The notes under the pieces were generated by a model that did not search any database, was not told the DNA's origin, and was given only the letters and a program-made list of their open reading frames with translations. The translations under genes were made by a program, and so were the position numbers. From NCBI RefSeq assembly GCF_000024185.1, contig NC_013790.1, positions 1,263,501 to 1,327,500 on the forward strand: a stretch of 64,000 bases of DNA. The letters are read 5' to 3'. Shown here one piece after another: positions 20,601 through 29,000 of this stretch (the stretch's first letter is position 1; every line of letters begins with the position of its first letter). This stretch comes from Methanobrevibacter ruminantium M1. GTDB lineage: Archaea > Methanobacteriota > Methanobacteria > Methanobacteriales > Methanobacteriaceae.

Positions 20601-23382
20601 AGTAAATGTGGGAGATCCTATAAACGTATGTGTCCTATTGCAGGATGAGTTCGGACCTCTTGCAGGTGAGCTTGTAACAATATGGGTCAATGAAGTTGAG
20701 TATAACGATACCACCAATGATGACGGTATGGCTATCTTTGAAATCGATGGACTTGAAAAAGGAAACTACATTGTTACCGCTTCCTTTGCAGGAGATGAGC
20801 TCTATGACGGAACAAGCGCTGTCGGATTGATCATGGTATCAGATGCAATCCTATCCATAGACATTCCAGCTGTTGACTATGGCAGCCCTATCACTATCTA
20901 TGCAACTGTGGAAGACAGCGAAGGAAACCCATTATCCGGTTTGGTCATTGCCACCCTTGACGGTGTCGACTGCAACATCTATGTGGATGCTGGAGAAGGA
21001 TCCATCACAATCCCTAACGAGCTCTTTGCTGGCGAATACTTGGTAACCGCTAAGCTCTTAGGTGAAAACAATGCTATGGACACTGCATTGCTTGTTGTAA
21101 ACCCAATTGAAGCTGAACTTATTGTAAGCATAGACAACATTACCTACAATAATCCTGTTGAAGTAGAATTGTCCTCTGAATATGCACTTGACGGAATTGT
21201 CATCCTCACAATCGATGGCGTAGACTATGCAATCGAAATCGAAGATGGCGAAGCCATCGCTCTATTGCCTATCCTGCTTGACTCAAAGGATTATGAAGTG
21301 ACTGCAAAATTCATTGGCGAAAACTTTGACGTTGAAGACGCTACCACAAGCTTTACAGTTGAAGCGATCGAAACTGCATTGACTCTTGAACTTGAAAACA
21401 GCACAATCACCTATGGCGACTTTGCCATAGTCAAGGTCTCACTTGTTGATGAGTTAGGAAATCCTATGGACGGTATTGTCACCCTCACTGTAGGAGATCA
21501 AACAGGCTCCCTTGCTGTAGTTAATGGAGAAGGCACTGTTTCTGTTCCATATCTTGCTGCAGGCAACTACACTGTAACAGCCAAATTCGAAGGCTCTGCA
21601 AACTTCATTTATGATGAAGACAGCGCAAGCCTTGAAGTCACTGCAGACGACAATGTCCAATTTGATATGGACGTAATCGGAAACAGCCTTGTAATAAGCC
21701 TCGTTGATGGCAACGACAACCCAATGGATGCAACCGTAACCGTCACAATCGACGGCGAAAGCCAAGATGTCACTGTTGAAAACGGAATAGGATTTGTCTA
21801 TGACCTTGAAGCTGGAGACCACACAGTAAGCCTAGACTATGATGGAGATGCAGACCACGCCTCTGCAAGCATGGAAGATGAAGTTACAATACTTCCAGAC
21901 CCTGTAGTTCCTGTATCTGCAAACGCAACCATCGAATTGGCTGTTGTGGGAGACTATGTTGAAGTCACCTTAAAGGACCTTGACGGCAATCCAATTGCTG
22001 GCGCTGATCTTGAAGCTGACTTAAATAACTTCTTACTATCCACAGTCACAACAGACGATGACGGTAAGGCTCTTGTAGACTTGTATGGAGAACCTAACTT
22101 CAACTTCACAGTTACTGTAGTCTACACAGATGACTTAGGCTCCAGCGTAAGCGCAAGCCTCAACAACATCTATGTTGAAAACGAAACAACAGTCATCATC
22201 TATGAGAATGTCACAGTTCCTGTAACCGCTAACGGATCAATGTCTGTAGAAGCAAGCGAAGATGCAATAACCGCAACACTCACTGACAGCGACGGAAAAC
22301 CATTAGCAAACGCTACAGTCACCGCTGTAATAGACGGAGTCGAAACCAACTTCACAACCGATGAAAGCGGCAAATTGACTGTACCTATAGATGAAAACTC
22401 CACTGTAGAGCTAAGCTACACCGACGACAACGGCGCATCAGTGACCTATACAACCAAAGTGGTCACCAACGAAGTGCCAGTCCCAGTCCCTGTACCTGTC
22501 CCTGTAACCGTTAACGGAACCATCGCACTTGCAACCGAAGATGGCAAGTCAATCGTTGCAACACTCACAGACAGCGACGGAAAAGCAATAGCAGACGCAG
22601 AACTAACCATCAGCGTAAACGGACAAGAATCCACAGTAAAAACCGACGCAAACGGTAAGGCAACAGTAGACGTAGAAGGCAACACAACAGTTGTAGCCAC
22701 CTACAAGGATGCAAACAACCTCACCGCAACCGGATACATGAACCTAGTGGTCATAGTAAACGAAACAATAATCAACGAAACCATAATAGTAATCCCTAAC
22801 AGAACAGAAACTGTAATCGATTACCAAAACATGACCACAACCGTAGTCGCAAGCGCTGACGGAAGAATAGGCGAATACTTCACAGTAGTCTTAAGAGACG
22901 ACAAAGGAAACGCATTAGCAGACAAGCCAATCAAGATAGGATTCAACGGAAGAGTATACGACCGTGTAACAGATGAAAACGGTAGCGCAAAACTCCAAAT
23001 CAACCTAGGATACAAAGGAACATACACCTTTGCAATAGGATTCCTCGGAGACGACAACTACACCGGAGCATTCGAAGTGGCAAAGATCACAGTCAATCTA
23101 CAGACTCCAAAACTAAGCACTTCATCTAAAACCTATAAGGCAAGCGCTAAGACAAAAGCCTTAACTGCAACCCTTAAGACAGTAAACGGAAACGGAATAA
23201 GCAACAAGAAAATAAGCTTCACCGTAAACGGAAAAACCTACAGCGGAACAACCAACGACAAGGGAGTCGCTACTGTAAAGGTAAGCCTTTCCACAAAAGG
23301 AACCTACAGCTTCACAGCCAAATTCGCAGGCGACGACCAATTCGCTAAAGTGACTGCAAACGGAAAATTAACAATAAAATAG
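14629..23382 (+). CDS. adhesin-like protein 3, giant multi-module surface protein
   Basis: This 2917-residue secreted protein has a signal peptide (residues 1-25). Five beta-helix modules each open with a motif like YV..GSDETGDGTEENPYA (about nucleotides 14880, 16180, 17380, 18330 and 19565), each closed by a short Ig-like segment. From about 20300 the protein is a chain of Ig-like repeats of roughly 90 residues, and it ends with two domains homologous to the tail of adhesin 2 (DGRIGEYF...IGFNGR...LGDDNYTG). There is no membrane anchor. Base composition changes sharply near 20290: upstream codons are AT-ending, while downstream codons prefer C/G endings (AAC, GGC, ACC). Adhesion, wall binding or inter-species contact is inferred from architecture; no ligand can be read. 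Confidence 0.88.
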   Translation: MKNKAMFLISALLIAVILSLSAVSAADDAIAADIDDIDDSIEVSSVDLSADTEDISYTDVSFNTSKDKNTLSSNIVEEGDGSWYVDSKVETTGDGSQSSPYKTIKEAFDASGGNGTIYLASGVYNTTNDRSFSLALDSGNNLSIIGAGSDETLIDLLSLSNNFINVRNGNNFYLSNVKLIRSGTTAISGANITIEDSVFANSYYYGGAPILSLGGGDNTIRNCVFVNNSAGSWYGSGVAILNGNANVLFDNCLFKNNTNTNGGSVFYTTSSNIKLTLNNCNVTECPVAFYASYFGNVVFNNSYFYNNDVTRLNNRYCAVFYSTDPGNLTIDYCKFENNTGVDSASIISAYSSNRPLNLTVTNSEFIDNKMGKNSYGYYTVFNNIYMGSWGGNLYLKNNTGSFGNLSFVSISSANINSEINLIVLDNTTYDINAIEINVIGTLTDDMGNPINMSGFDLYFNDTLVGSQLTFDSGVNNYTFKEALSGSYLVKYVYNSTANFTNFNQKTSVMNISPLENIDVYVATDGSDETGDGTEANPYATVEKALDVASTALNANVYIKAGTYKYYRYRAIDTANGILNIIGYDGDVTIDMNNETAFCNVSNRSNVFISNVDFVNGYSQYLVDNYGIINSFGNLILSECKFSDNNGYYYIISGQSTIDSCTFENNKFQQQNSARILFNPAYVNNVTFYNITAIGFSANSLNQKYDLTIENCKFYDNARILISNGNVTIRSSEFANLSNQRALETQGVVVLSIDDCTFKDSDQSVIYLYDYASTTIANISNSKFINITHENPVYVGNGQEIYLENNEVSDLAAPYVYIRSGYVASPITILVLNNETIEQESYGATLKAKVLDDSENAISLNSFVFDFNDEQINGKLVYDEMVAKSMGIYDGTYLVSASSTNLLNPILKTGVLIITPLMNKELYVSTGGSDETGDGTEVNPYATLKKAMDEAVAFNNTIHVAEGVYAIDTALEIDTNTAIVNIVGSGENTVFDMNNEINFINTISANSIIELKDLTLANAKSPANAKGGFITNLGNLTVNNVNFINSTANNGAAIRSSGNLSVTDSYFENTVASSNGGAIWSNGGNNYVLNSIFNKTSASNYGGALYSRNYLYIKDNTFIDTSASAAKNIYVQSKVEGGVVLTVMDNSTWTISTSSVTFNATLTDENNDPIYASNIPVSFYLDGIKVASSSINGEKVTANANLKMNGEHIASASLGTAEDITVKTATVSFVNDAVAHDVYVSANGDDETGNGTQENPYAHISKALTVVESLNGVIHIMTNLTNVPVNSIDGFYNLTIMGENNEIFIKNSTSGFVMLNSGSLNLLNLRFTEANYPTYFIFTRAGSSLSLENCSYENVYYPKDGYYPVFIDSSSDFLSLKNCKVINNVFNLSDLSSGVIRSKSNTTFEDCVFANNSYTNRNGALGGNFLLFSNNQKVFLKNCIFDNNTARLLNFQSTSVVDNCSFTENNGTLITASYPINITNNNFTSNDLVSSLIGVSGNAEITNNIVKENTASAFVFASGSAIVNIHDNTLNLGDMPYVNLTGNTKITGSTFTLTVNDNDTYEIEGLNLAFNASLVDADGNIIYGPLVYFTLNGSDIISANLVPIAIANTKFGGEGEFIASARTDAMYDSSEWTIKTSVFNIKQIAEKIIYVDILGSDETGDGSEENPYASLERAVQDAGGLNNIIYIQPGEYDNMTLGSQYVLIDDQTLSIIGLSNEVDKVIIKNLDNTFADIAYEYGKYSNDQFTLANIEFVDSSLSTDLIRTNYVNAVLVENVVFDNITVSNLIRGDSTNLVLINSTINAISSSCVLNTENITVLDSVISNAYGYRIFTIGARHAADLTIYNSALINNSYIGALIYEQWTSTKTLENNWWGYNTTEDDLMAFTNVEITNWIVAEVTPSSDSINIGDNVQFDILLKLNDGSELTDVLPTRIVTAIAENTEFDEDEVEIIDNQATITGTVTGTGDITITIDEQDFVFPVNGYVAYLTVDNLAVNVGDPINVCVLLQDEFGPLAGELVTIWVNEVEYNDTTNDDGMAIFEIDGLEKGNYIVTASFAGDELYDGTSAVGLIMVSDAILSIDIPAVDYGSPITIYATVEDSEGNPLSGLVIATLDGVDCNIYVDAGEGSITIPNELFAGEYLVTAKLLGENNAMDTALLVVNPIEAELIVSIDNITYNNPVEVELSSEYALDGIVILTIDGVDYAIEIEDGEAIALLPILLDSKDYEVTAKFIGENFDVEDATTSFTVEAIETALTLELENSTITYGDFAIVKVSLVDELGNPMDGIVTLTVGDQTGSLAVVNGEGTVSVPYLAAGNYTVTAKFEGSANFIYDEDSASLEVTADDNVQFDMDVIGNSLVISLVDGNDNPMDATVTVTIDGESQDVTVENGIGFVYDLEAGDHTVSLDYDGDADHASASMEDEVTILPDPVVPVSANATIELAVVGDYVEVTLKDLDGNPIAGADLEADLNNFLLSTVTTDDDGKALVDLYGEPNFNFTVTVVYTDDLGSSVSASLNNIYVENETTVIIYENVTVPVTANGSMSVEASEDAITATLTDSDGKPLANATVTAVIDGVETNFTTDESGKLTVPIDENSTVELSYTDDNGASVTYTTKVVTNEVPVPVPVPVPVTVNGTIALATEDGKSIVATLTDSDGKAIADAELTISVNGQESTVKTDANGKATVDVEGNTTVVATYKDANNLTATGYMNLVVIVNETIINETIIVIPNRTETVIDYQNMTTTVVASADGRIGEYFTVVLRDDKGNALADKPIKIGFNGRVYDRVTDENGSAKLQINLGYKGTYTFAIGFLGDDNYTGAFEVAKITVNLQTPKLSTSSKTYKASAKTKALTATLKTVNGNGISNKKISFTVNGKTYSGTTNDKGVATVKVSLSTKGTYSFTAKFAGDDQFAKVTANGKLTIK

Positions 23383-23398
23383 ATTAATTGACAAGTTT

Positions 23399-23428
23399 GT
23401 AGATTTTAGACCAATGTCTAAAATCTAC
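23399..23428 (+). terminator. strong terminator hairpin after adhesin 3
   Basis: A perfect 13-base-pair stem (GTAGATTTTAGAC / GTCTAAAATCTAC) closes a CAAT loop 16 bases after the stop codon. Outer arms TTGACA / TGTCAA can extend it. It is placed as expected for ending the giant adhesin transcript. Confidence 0.75.
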
Positions 23429-24220
23429 TGTCAATCTTGTAAATGAGGATGTTTTATTTGGATGATTTTCTAGGAATTTTTAAAAAACAAGTTCTTTTTT
23501 AGAAGGTGATTGGTGATTATAGATTGCCTTCTTATTTTTTTATTTTATTTTAATAAATTTTAAGCTTTTAAATGTATTAATTGATTTAACTATTTTTAGA
23601 GTATTTATTCTATTTATAATCTATTTTGGACTTTTTTTAGACTATTTAATTATTTTTAATACTTTTTCAACAATTTTTTGCACTGTTTTTCATTCACCCC
23701 TCCCTAGAACTATTTTTTCCAATTTTAAATTTTTTCACCATATTTTCTCAGTTTTTCAGCTATTTTTAGGACTCTCTTTTCCAATTTTCAATCATTTTAA
23801 AAAATTTTACAATATTTTTCCCTAATTTTTAAGCTGTTTTTTTTTCAAAGATTTTTACACCAAATCATAATCAATTTGCAAAATTTCCATCATTTTTCAC
23901 CATATAAAAAAATCAGCATTTTATCATCCAATTATTATTTTAATTCATTTAATAAAATAAATCAAATTTTGCCTTTTATATTAACTTAAAACAATCAATA
24001 TTCAATACCCAATCAATACATCACTTCTAAACAGCCATTCCACTTTTAAGTCAATATTGTTTTCATATCAAAACAATTTACTACTTTCAAGTCAATTTCA
24101 TATCCTTAGGTCAATTTCACATTATCACATCAATATTGTTTTGATTTCGCTATAATTTACTATTTTCAAGTAAATTTTGATTTAACTGTGTTAAAGTTGT
24201 TTGATTTAAGAATAGATAGG
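23429..24220. other. gene-free AT-rich stretch with inverted repeats
   Basis: No gene is visible in about 790 bases. T-rich terminator-like DNA is followed (24040-24180) by several copies of TCAAGTCAATTT-like and TCAATATTGTTTT-like motifs, including the inverted pair TTGTTTT...AAAACAA. These could be binding sites for the downstream nuclease gene. Confidence 0.45.
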
Positions 24221-24247
24221 TTTAAATACTTATTTGTACAAAATAAG
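24221..24247 (+). promoter_or_regulatory. promoter with overlapping inverted repeat before the Rpn-like gene
   Basis: The TATA-like sequence TTTAAATACTTA is followed by the inverted repeat CTTATTT-gtaca-AAATAAG (24229-24247). It lies where RNA polymerase would start, 40 bases before the ATG at 24286. The arrangement suggests repression, perhaps autoregulation (inference). Confidence 0.5.
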
Positions 24248-24285
24248 ATTACTTGAAAATTTTTGAAAAATATGGAGTCAATAAA

Positions 24286-25128
24286 ATGTCTAAAGGATAT
24301 CCCAATTTTTATGATAGGATGATGAAGAATATAGCATCCTATGATTTGAAATCATTCTTTTTATTCTTTGGACTGGATTGCATTCCATATTTTTCAATAG
24401 CCAATGAGGTAGTTGACGGAGGTTTGAATCTAAGCTTATTGGATTTGCCTGTTTGCACTTCAAAAGGAATTGTAAATTTTGAATTTCAATTTGATAGGGA
24501 TGAGGCGGATGATAGGAGATTTATAAGATATGGCGTTCAATTATATGAGAAATATGGATTTCCAGTTATGTCTGTAGTGATAGACTTTAAAGCCCAAGAG
24601 GATGAGCCTTTTCCAATTGAAATAAGCAAGGGATGCGTGTTTACTATATATGTCAAATCGTTAAACGAAAGAAATCCGGACATAGTTTTAAATAATATAA
24701 ATGATAAACTCGCAATTAATGAAAAACCTTTAGGTAAAGATCTCACAGGTCTAAAATTGCTTCCTTTTTTGGATTTGGATAGAAAAATAGAATTGTTGGA
24801 TAAGGCTACTGAAGTCTTATTTTCCTTAGATAAGAATTTAGTTGGCTTACGTGAGATAAAACATCTTATGAGGGTTATAATGTTTTATTCCCATCAATGG
24901 AATTATGAGGAGAATTTGGATAGATTAGGGAGATGGTCAATAATGGTTGATGATTTAAGTCAGGATGCTGTTGTTCATTTTGGTAAAGTTAATAGAAAGA
25001 AAGGTAGAGAAGAAAGGTCTTATGAAGTTGCAAGATATATGATTGATGATGGCTTTTCAGCAGAGGATGTTTCTAAATATAGTCGTTTGGATCTATCAAT
25101 TGTAAACCAGCTAATGCTAATGAAATAA
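24286..25128 (+). CDS. Rpn-type PD-(D/E)XK nuclease / transposase-like protein
   Basis: The protein resembles the Rpn (recombination-promoting nuclease, PD-(D/E)XK) family. A central NFEFQFDRDEADDRRFIRYG block matches the family's E-x-Q ... R..Y signature, followed by a hydrophobic strand (PVMSVVIDF). The C-terminus has the typical helical tail seen after this nuclease core (ARYMIDDGFSAEDVSKYSRL). Members cut DNA and some stimulate recombination or transposition; the target here is unknown. I start at the ATG at 24286 because GGAG lies 8 bases before it; an upstream in-frame TTG at 24253 has no such site. The gene stands alone between two gene-poor regions. Family assignment is moderately sure, function is not. 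Confidence 0.65.
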   Translation: MSKGYPNFYDRMMKNIASYDLKSFFLFFGLDCIPYFSIANEVVDGGLNLSLLDLPVCTSKGIVNFEFQFDRDEADDRRFIRYGVQLYEKYGFPVMSVVIDFKAQEDEPFPIEISKGCVFTIYVKSLNERNPDIVLNNINDKLAINEKPLGKDLTGLKLLPFLDLDRKIELLDKATEVLFSLDKNLVGLREIKHLMRVIMFYSHQWNYEENLDRLGRWSIMVDDLSQDAVVHFGKVNRKKGREERSYEVARYMIDDGFSAEDVSKYSRLDLSIVNQLMLMK

Positions 25129-25443
25129 CTTTTCTATTCCTTTATCTTTTTAAAATCATTTTTTTTTTAATTTTTCTAATTTAATCTTTTTTTATAATGC
25201 CCTTCTTTTTTTTAATTGTAATATACAATAATTTTTATTTATTTTTAATAAAAATTATAATTTATGATTTATTTTATTTTAACATACATTAAGATAATTT
25301 AAATAAATAATAATTAATTAATAATAATTATTTCTATTTTTAATACATTTTAATCTATTTTATTAAATCATATCCTTATCATAAATTTTAATATGTAATA
25401 ATTTTATAGAAAGATTTATATAATATTATTACAATAATATAAA

Positions 25444-25555
25444 TTGTAGCTTGAATCGAAAGATTCAAACTCAAAACATATGTAATGGGTGACGTAAAGA
25501 GGGTGAATATGTATTGATTATATATTTAGTCTCTTGACTAGGCTTTTAATTTTCA
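25444..25555 (+). ncRNA. candidate structured RNA A
   Basis: A clear TATA box (TTTATATAAT, 25416-25425) predicts an RNA start near 25444. Three helices follow: TTGAATC-GAAA-GATTCAA (25451-25468, GNRA-type tetraloop), ACATAT / ATATGT (25476-25512) closing a G-rich loop, and TAGTC-TCTT-GACTA (25527-25540), then a T-rich tail. No convincing reading frame is present: an ATG after GAGGGTGA gives only two codons. I do not recognise a known RNA family. Its first bases (ATTGTAGC) match those of candidate RNA B. Confidence 0.45.
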
Positions 25556-25618
25556 TGAGAGTTATATTTAGAATAAAAAACTTCATTTTGTTCTTTATAA
25601 TTAAGTTTAAATATCCAA

Positions 25619-25627
25619 CCCCCCCCC
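25619..25627. repeat. run of nine C in gene-free DNA
   Basis: Nine consecutive C lie in a region below 20 percent GC. No reading frame on either strand is meaningfully joined across it; the minus-strand frame that spans it is 67 codons of low-complexity sequence. It lies about 70 bases after candidate RNA A. Confidence 0.85.
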
Positions 25628-26081
25628 ACTTATTATTTAAATTTAATATAATCTCATGAAGATTATTAGTTTTATTTATTACAAAATGCATTTTTTTATA
25701 GAAAAGATTATTTTTACTCAAACTTTAGTCTTTTCATATCTAATTTCTTCATCACATCATCATTTCAATTCAATTCATTGGCTGAGCATAATTTTTTCGT
25801 ATCTAATTTCTTCATCATCATTTAAAATTCACATATTTTCATAAAAAATATTAGTTTGCTAATGCTCTCTCACTTCATTTATATATGAAAACTATTATAA
25901 CATAATATAATCAAAAGTTCATTAATTTTTAACACACTTATTTGTCTAAACATATCAAATAATTAATCGCACTTTTAAATAAATCAATAGAAAAAAGTCA
26001 TTATTTTATTAAGAAAAATTTTAGGCATAAAAGAGTCAAGATAATTATCAAATCAACATTAATTTTAAATAAATAAGAGTC
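25628..26081. other. gene-free stretch with a 63-base-spaced direct repeat
   Basis: The sequence TATCTAATTTCTTCATCA occurs at about 25737 and 25800, within similar 30-base blocks. TATA-like TTTATATATG near 25878 may serve the helicase gene at 26082, which would then have a long leader. No gene is visible. Confidence 0.45.
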
Positions 26082-29000
26082 ATGTCAAGAAAAAGCAAAG
26101 AGAAATATGAGTGGGACTACAGCACCTACTCAAAGGTGGATCCTAAGGTAAGAAGCTACTTTCCGTTTGCCAAGGCTAGGCCTCAGCAGCTTGAGACAAT
26201 CTCAGAAATCCATGAGGCCATAGAGAAAGGATACAAGTACATAGTACTTGAGGCTGGAACAGGTACCGGAAAGTCTGCAATTGCAGCCACCCTTGCCATG
26301 TGCTACGGCGATGCCTACATACTCACCATGACCAAGCAGCTTCAGAGGCAATATACAAAGGACTTTGAGGATTATGACTTTGCCCTTGTGAAGGGCAGAA
26401 GCAACTTCGATTGCCTGAAGTATATGGAAGAGGCAATAGAGGAAAGCTGTGACATGGGAAGATGCGTCCTTGAGGGGCATAAGTGCAGCTATAAGGTGAA
26501 TCAGTTCAATCTCTATAAGAAAGACCCTGGGGAATGCTGCCCATACTTCCATCAAAGGGCGATAGCCCTGAATTCAGACATAGTCATCACAAACTATTCC
26601 TATCTCTTTGCCGAGCTTAACTTCAACAACGACTTCAAGGCCAAGAGGCTTCTCATATGCGACGAGGCACATAACCTTGAAAGCAAGATAATGGATCTGA
26701 TTTCCCTTGAGTTCACAAGACGCCAGCTAAAGGATGAGGTTGGAATAAATCTCTCTAAGGAGACTCTGAAGGACCTTGATGAGAAGGGCTACACATCCTG
26801 GCTGCAGTTTATAAAGAGGGTCTGTGAAAGGTATGGGGATAAGAGCAAGGAAACAAAGAAGGCATTAGGCAAGCGAAAAAGCCTAACCCTTCACAGAAGG
26901 TCTGAAAACCTAAAAAGAAGACTTGAGGACTTTAAGAGGTTTTCAAATTACATTGCAATAGACCCGGACAATTGGATTATGGATTATGACCCCCACAGCC
27001 AAAAGCTTTCATTCAAGCCGATAAGGATTGACAAGTATGCAAGCGAGGTCCTCCTTAAGCATGCAGATGTCTGCATCTTCATGAGCGGAACCATCCTTAA
27101 CCATCACCAGTTTGCAAAATGGCTTGGAATCGAGGAGGATGAAATCTATCCCATACGTAGAAAGTCTCCATTTGATATTAGAAGAAACCCAATCAGAACA
27201 TACTCAGGCTTTGACATGACCTATAGGAACCTTGGATCATCTGCAAAAAGGTCAGTTCCTGTGATAAGGGAGATATTGGAAAGGCATAATGGGGAGAAGG
27301 GAATAATCCATACCGTCAGCTATCAGTGCAAGGAGTTTCTAAAGAAGGAACTCAACAATCCCAGACTTTTGGACCATGAGACAAAAGACAGGGAAAAGGT
27401 TTTGGAAAAGTTTAAAAAGTCAGATGAGCCTTTGGTATTAATAAGCCCATCCATGAACGAGGGAGTTGACCTGCCGGGAGACCTGTGCAGGTTCCAGATA
27501 ATCTATAAGATACCATATCCTAACATTTCAGACAAGCAGACTAATATAAGAAGAAAGAAGGAAAAGATTTGGTATGACTATCAGACTGCAATCAATCTTG
27601 TGCAGACCTATGGCAGGGGAATGAGGTCAGAGGATGACTATTGTACTACATACTTCATTGACAGCAGGATAAAGAGTTATTTGAAGAGGGACAGCATTAG
27701 GAATAATCTGATTCCAGACTTCTTTAAGGAGGCTGTTGATGTGGAGGCAGCTGAGATTGAGAAAAATCCAATTAGAAAGGCTTCTGATGCCTCTGCTATT
27801 GCTAAATATGAGGGGTCAGAATTTTCTGATGGTTCTGATAATGATAAAAATTTAAAAATAGATGATTCCACTTCTAAATCTCAAAAGGACAGTAAAAACA
27901 CTTTCAAAAAGTCTGATGTGAGAACAAAATATGCTTTAATGAAAAAGGGAAAAGACCTGGCAAGAACAAACAAGAAGGAAGCAATCGCATTTTACAAATC
28001 CCTATTAATGCATAAATGCTTTAAGAATGATTATTATCCATATAGAAAGCTTGTTGTCCTTTATGACAAGACAAAGGACTATAAAAACGAATTGGGACTA
28101 ATCAAATTCTTCTTCAATAGGGGAATCCACTGTCCAAGACTCTACTATTTCTGGTTTTTAAACAAGCTTTTAAAGCTATCTGAAAGAGGATTGATTACTA
28201 AAGAGGAAATTAAAGAGCTTGAAAAAGAGTATATGTCAAAGGGATTTAAGAACAAATCCGTCCAAAGCAGCTCTATGATAATTGCAGATAGAATCGAACA
28301 TTACTATGGAGATACATATGTGCTCTCAGAGCATAAGTTCAACAATAAGTTAAAGTCTAAGGAGATTATAGAAGAGGGAAAATACTTTGAGAGAACCGGA
28401 AACTACCAAAAGGCAATTGACTTATATTCAGAGGCAATATTCGACAGGCATTTCAATAATTACTCATTCTATCAAAGGATATGCTTCTCTTTGGAAGAGC
28501 TGGAGGATTATGAAAGGGAATTGGAATACATTAATTCTTATTTTGACAATGATAGTATCAAAAAGTCTGAAACCAGTGAAAAGTGGTTTAATAAGAGATT
28601 GGATAAGGTCAATGGGCTTTTGGAACTTAAGAATAATGAGAAAAACATATCTTCTGAGGTTAAATCTTCCGATGAAGATTCAATTTTAAACCCATCCAAT
28701 ATTGATTTAATGGAATACGATGATTCATTAAGTCTGGAAGACAATATCCAAAGAAAGATGGAACTTAAAGAGCATGCAATGGAACTTAGGAGAAATAAGA
28801 ATTATTCAGAATTAATCTCTTTTTTAAATGCACTGACTAAAAACTCCTATTTTGAAAACGACTATTATCCATTCAGGCATCTATGTTCAATATATGAGCA
28901 AATCAAGCATTACTCTTCAATGAAGGATTCAATTAAGGACATGCTTTATGCAGATGTTTATTTAACTGACTATCAGCTAGTATGGCTAAAGAGCAAAAGG

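Noticed and set aside
14629-23382. Several long minus-strand open frames (up to 186 codons) inside adhesin 3
   Set aside because: They arise from the repetitive codon pattern of the real gene and show no start signals or known domains.
25518-25721. Minus-strand 67-codon frame across the nine-C run
   Set aside because: Low-complexity Asn/Lys/Ile sequence, no ribosome binding site, and no frame change at the tract that would join two proteins.
25640-25830. Minus-strand TGATGA repeats resembling C/D box guide RNA
   Set aside because: C-box-like TGATGA occurs, but no properly spaced D boxes (CTGA) or guide regions could be placed.
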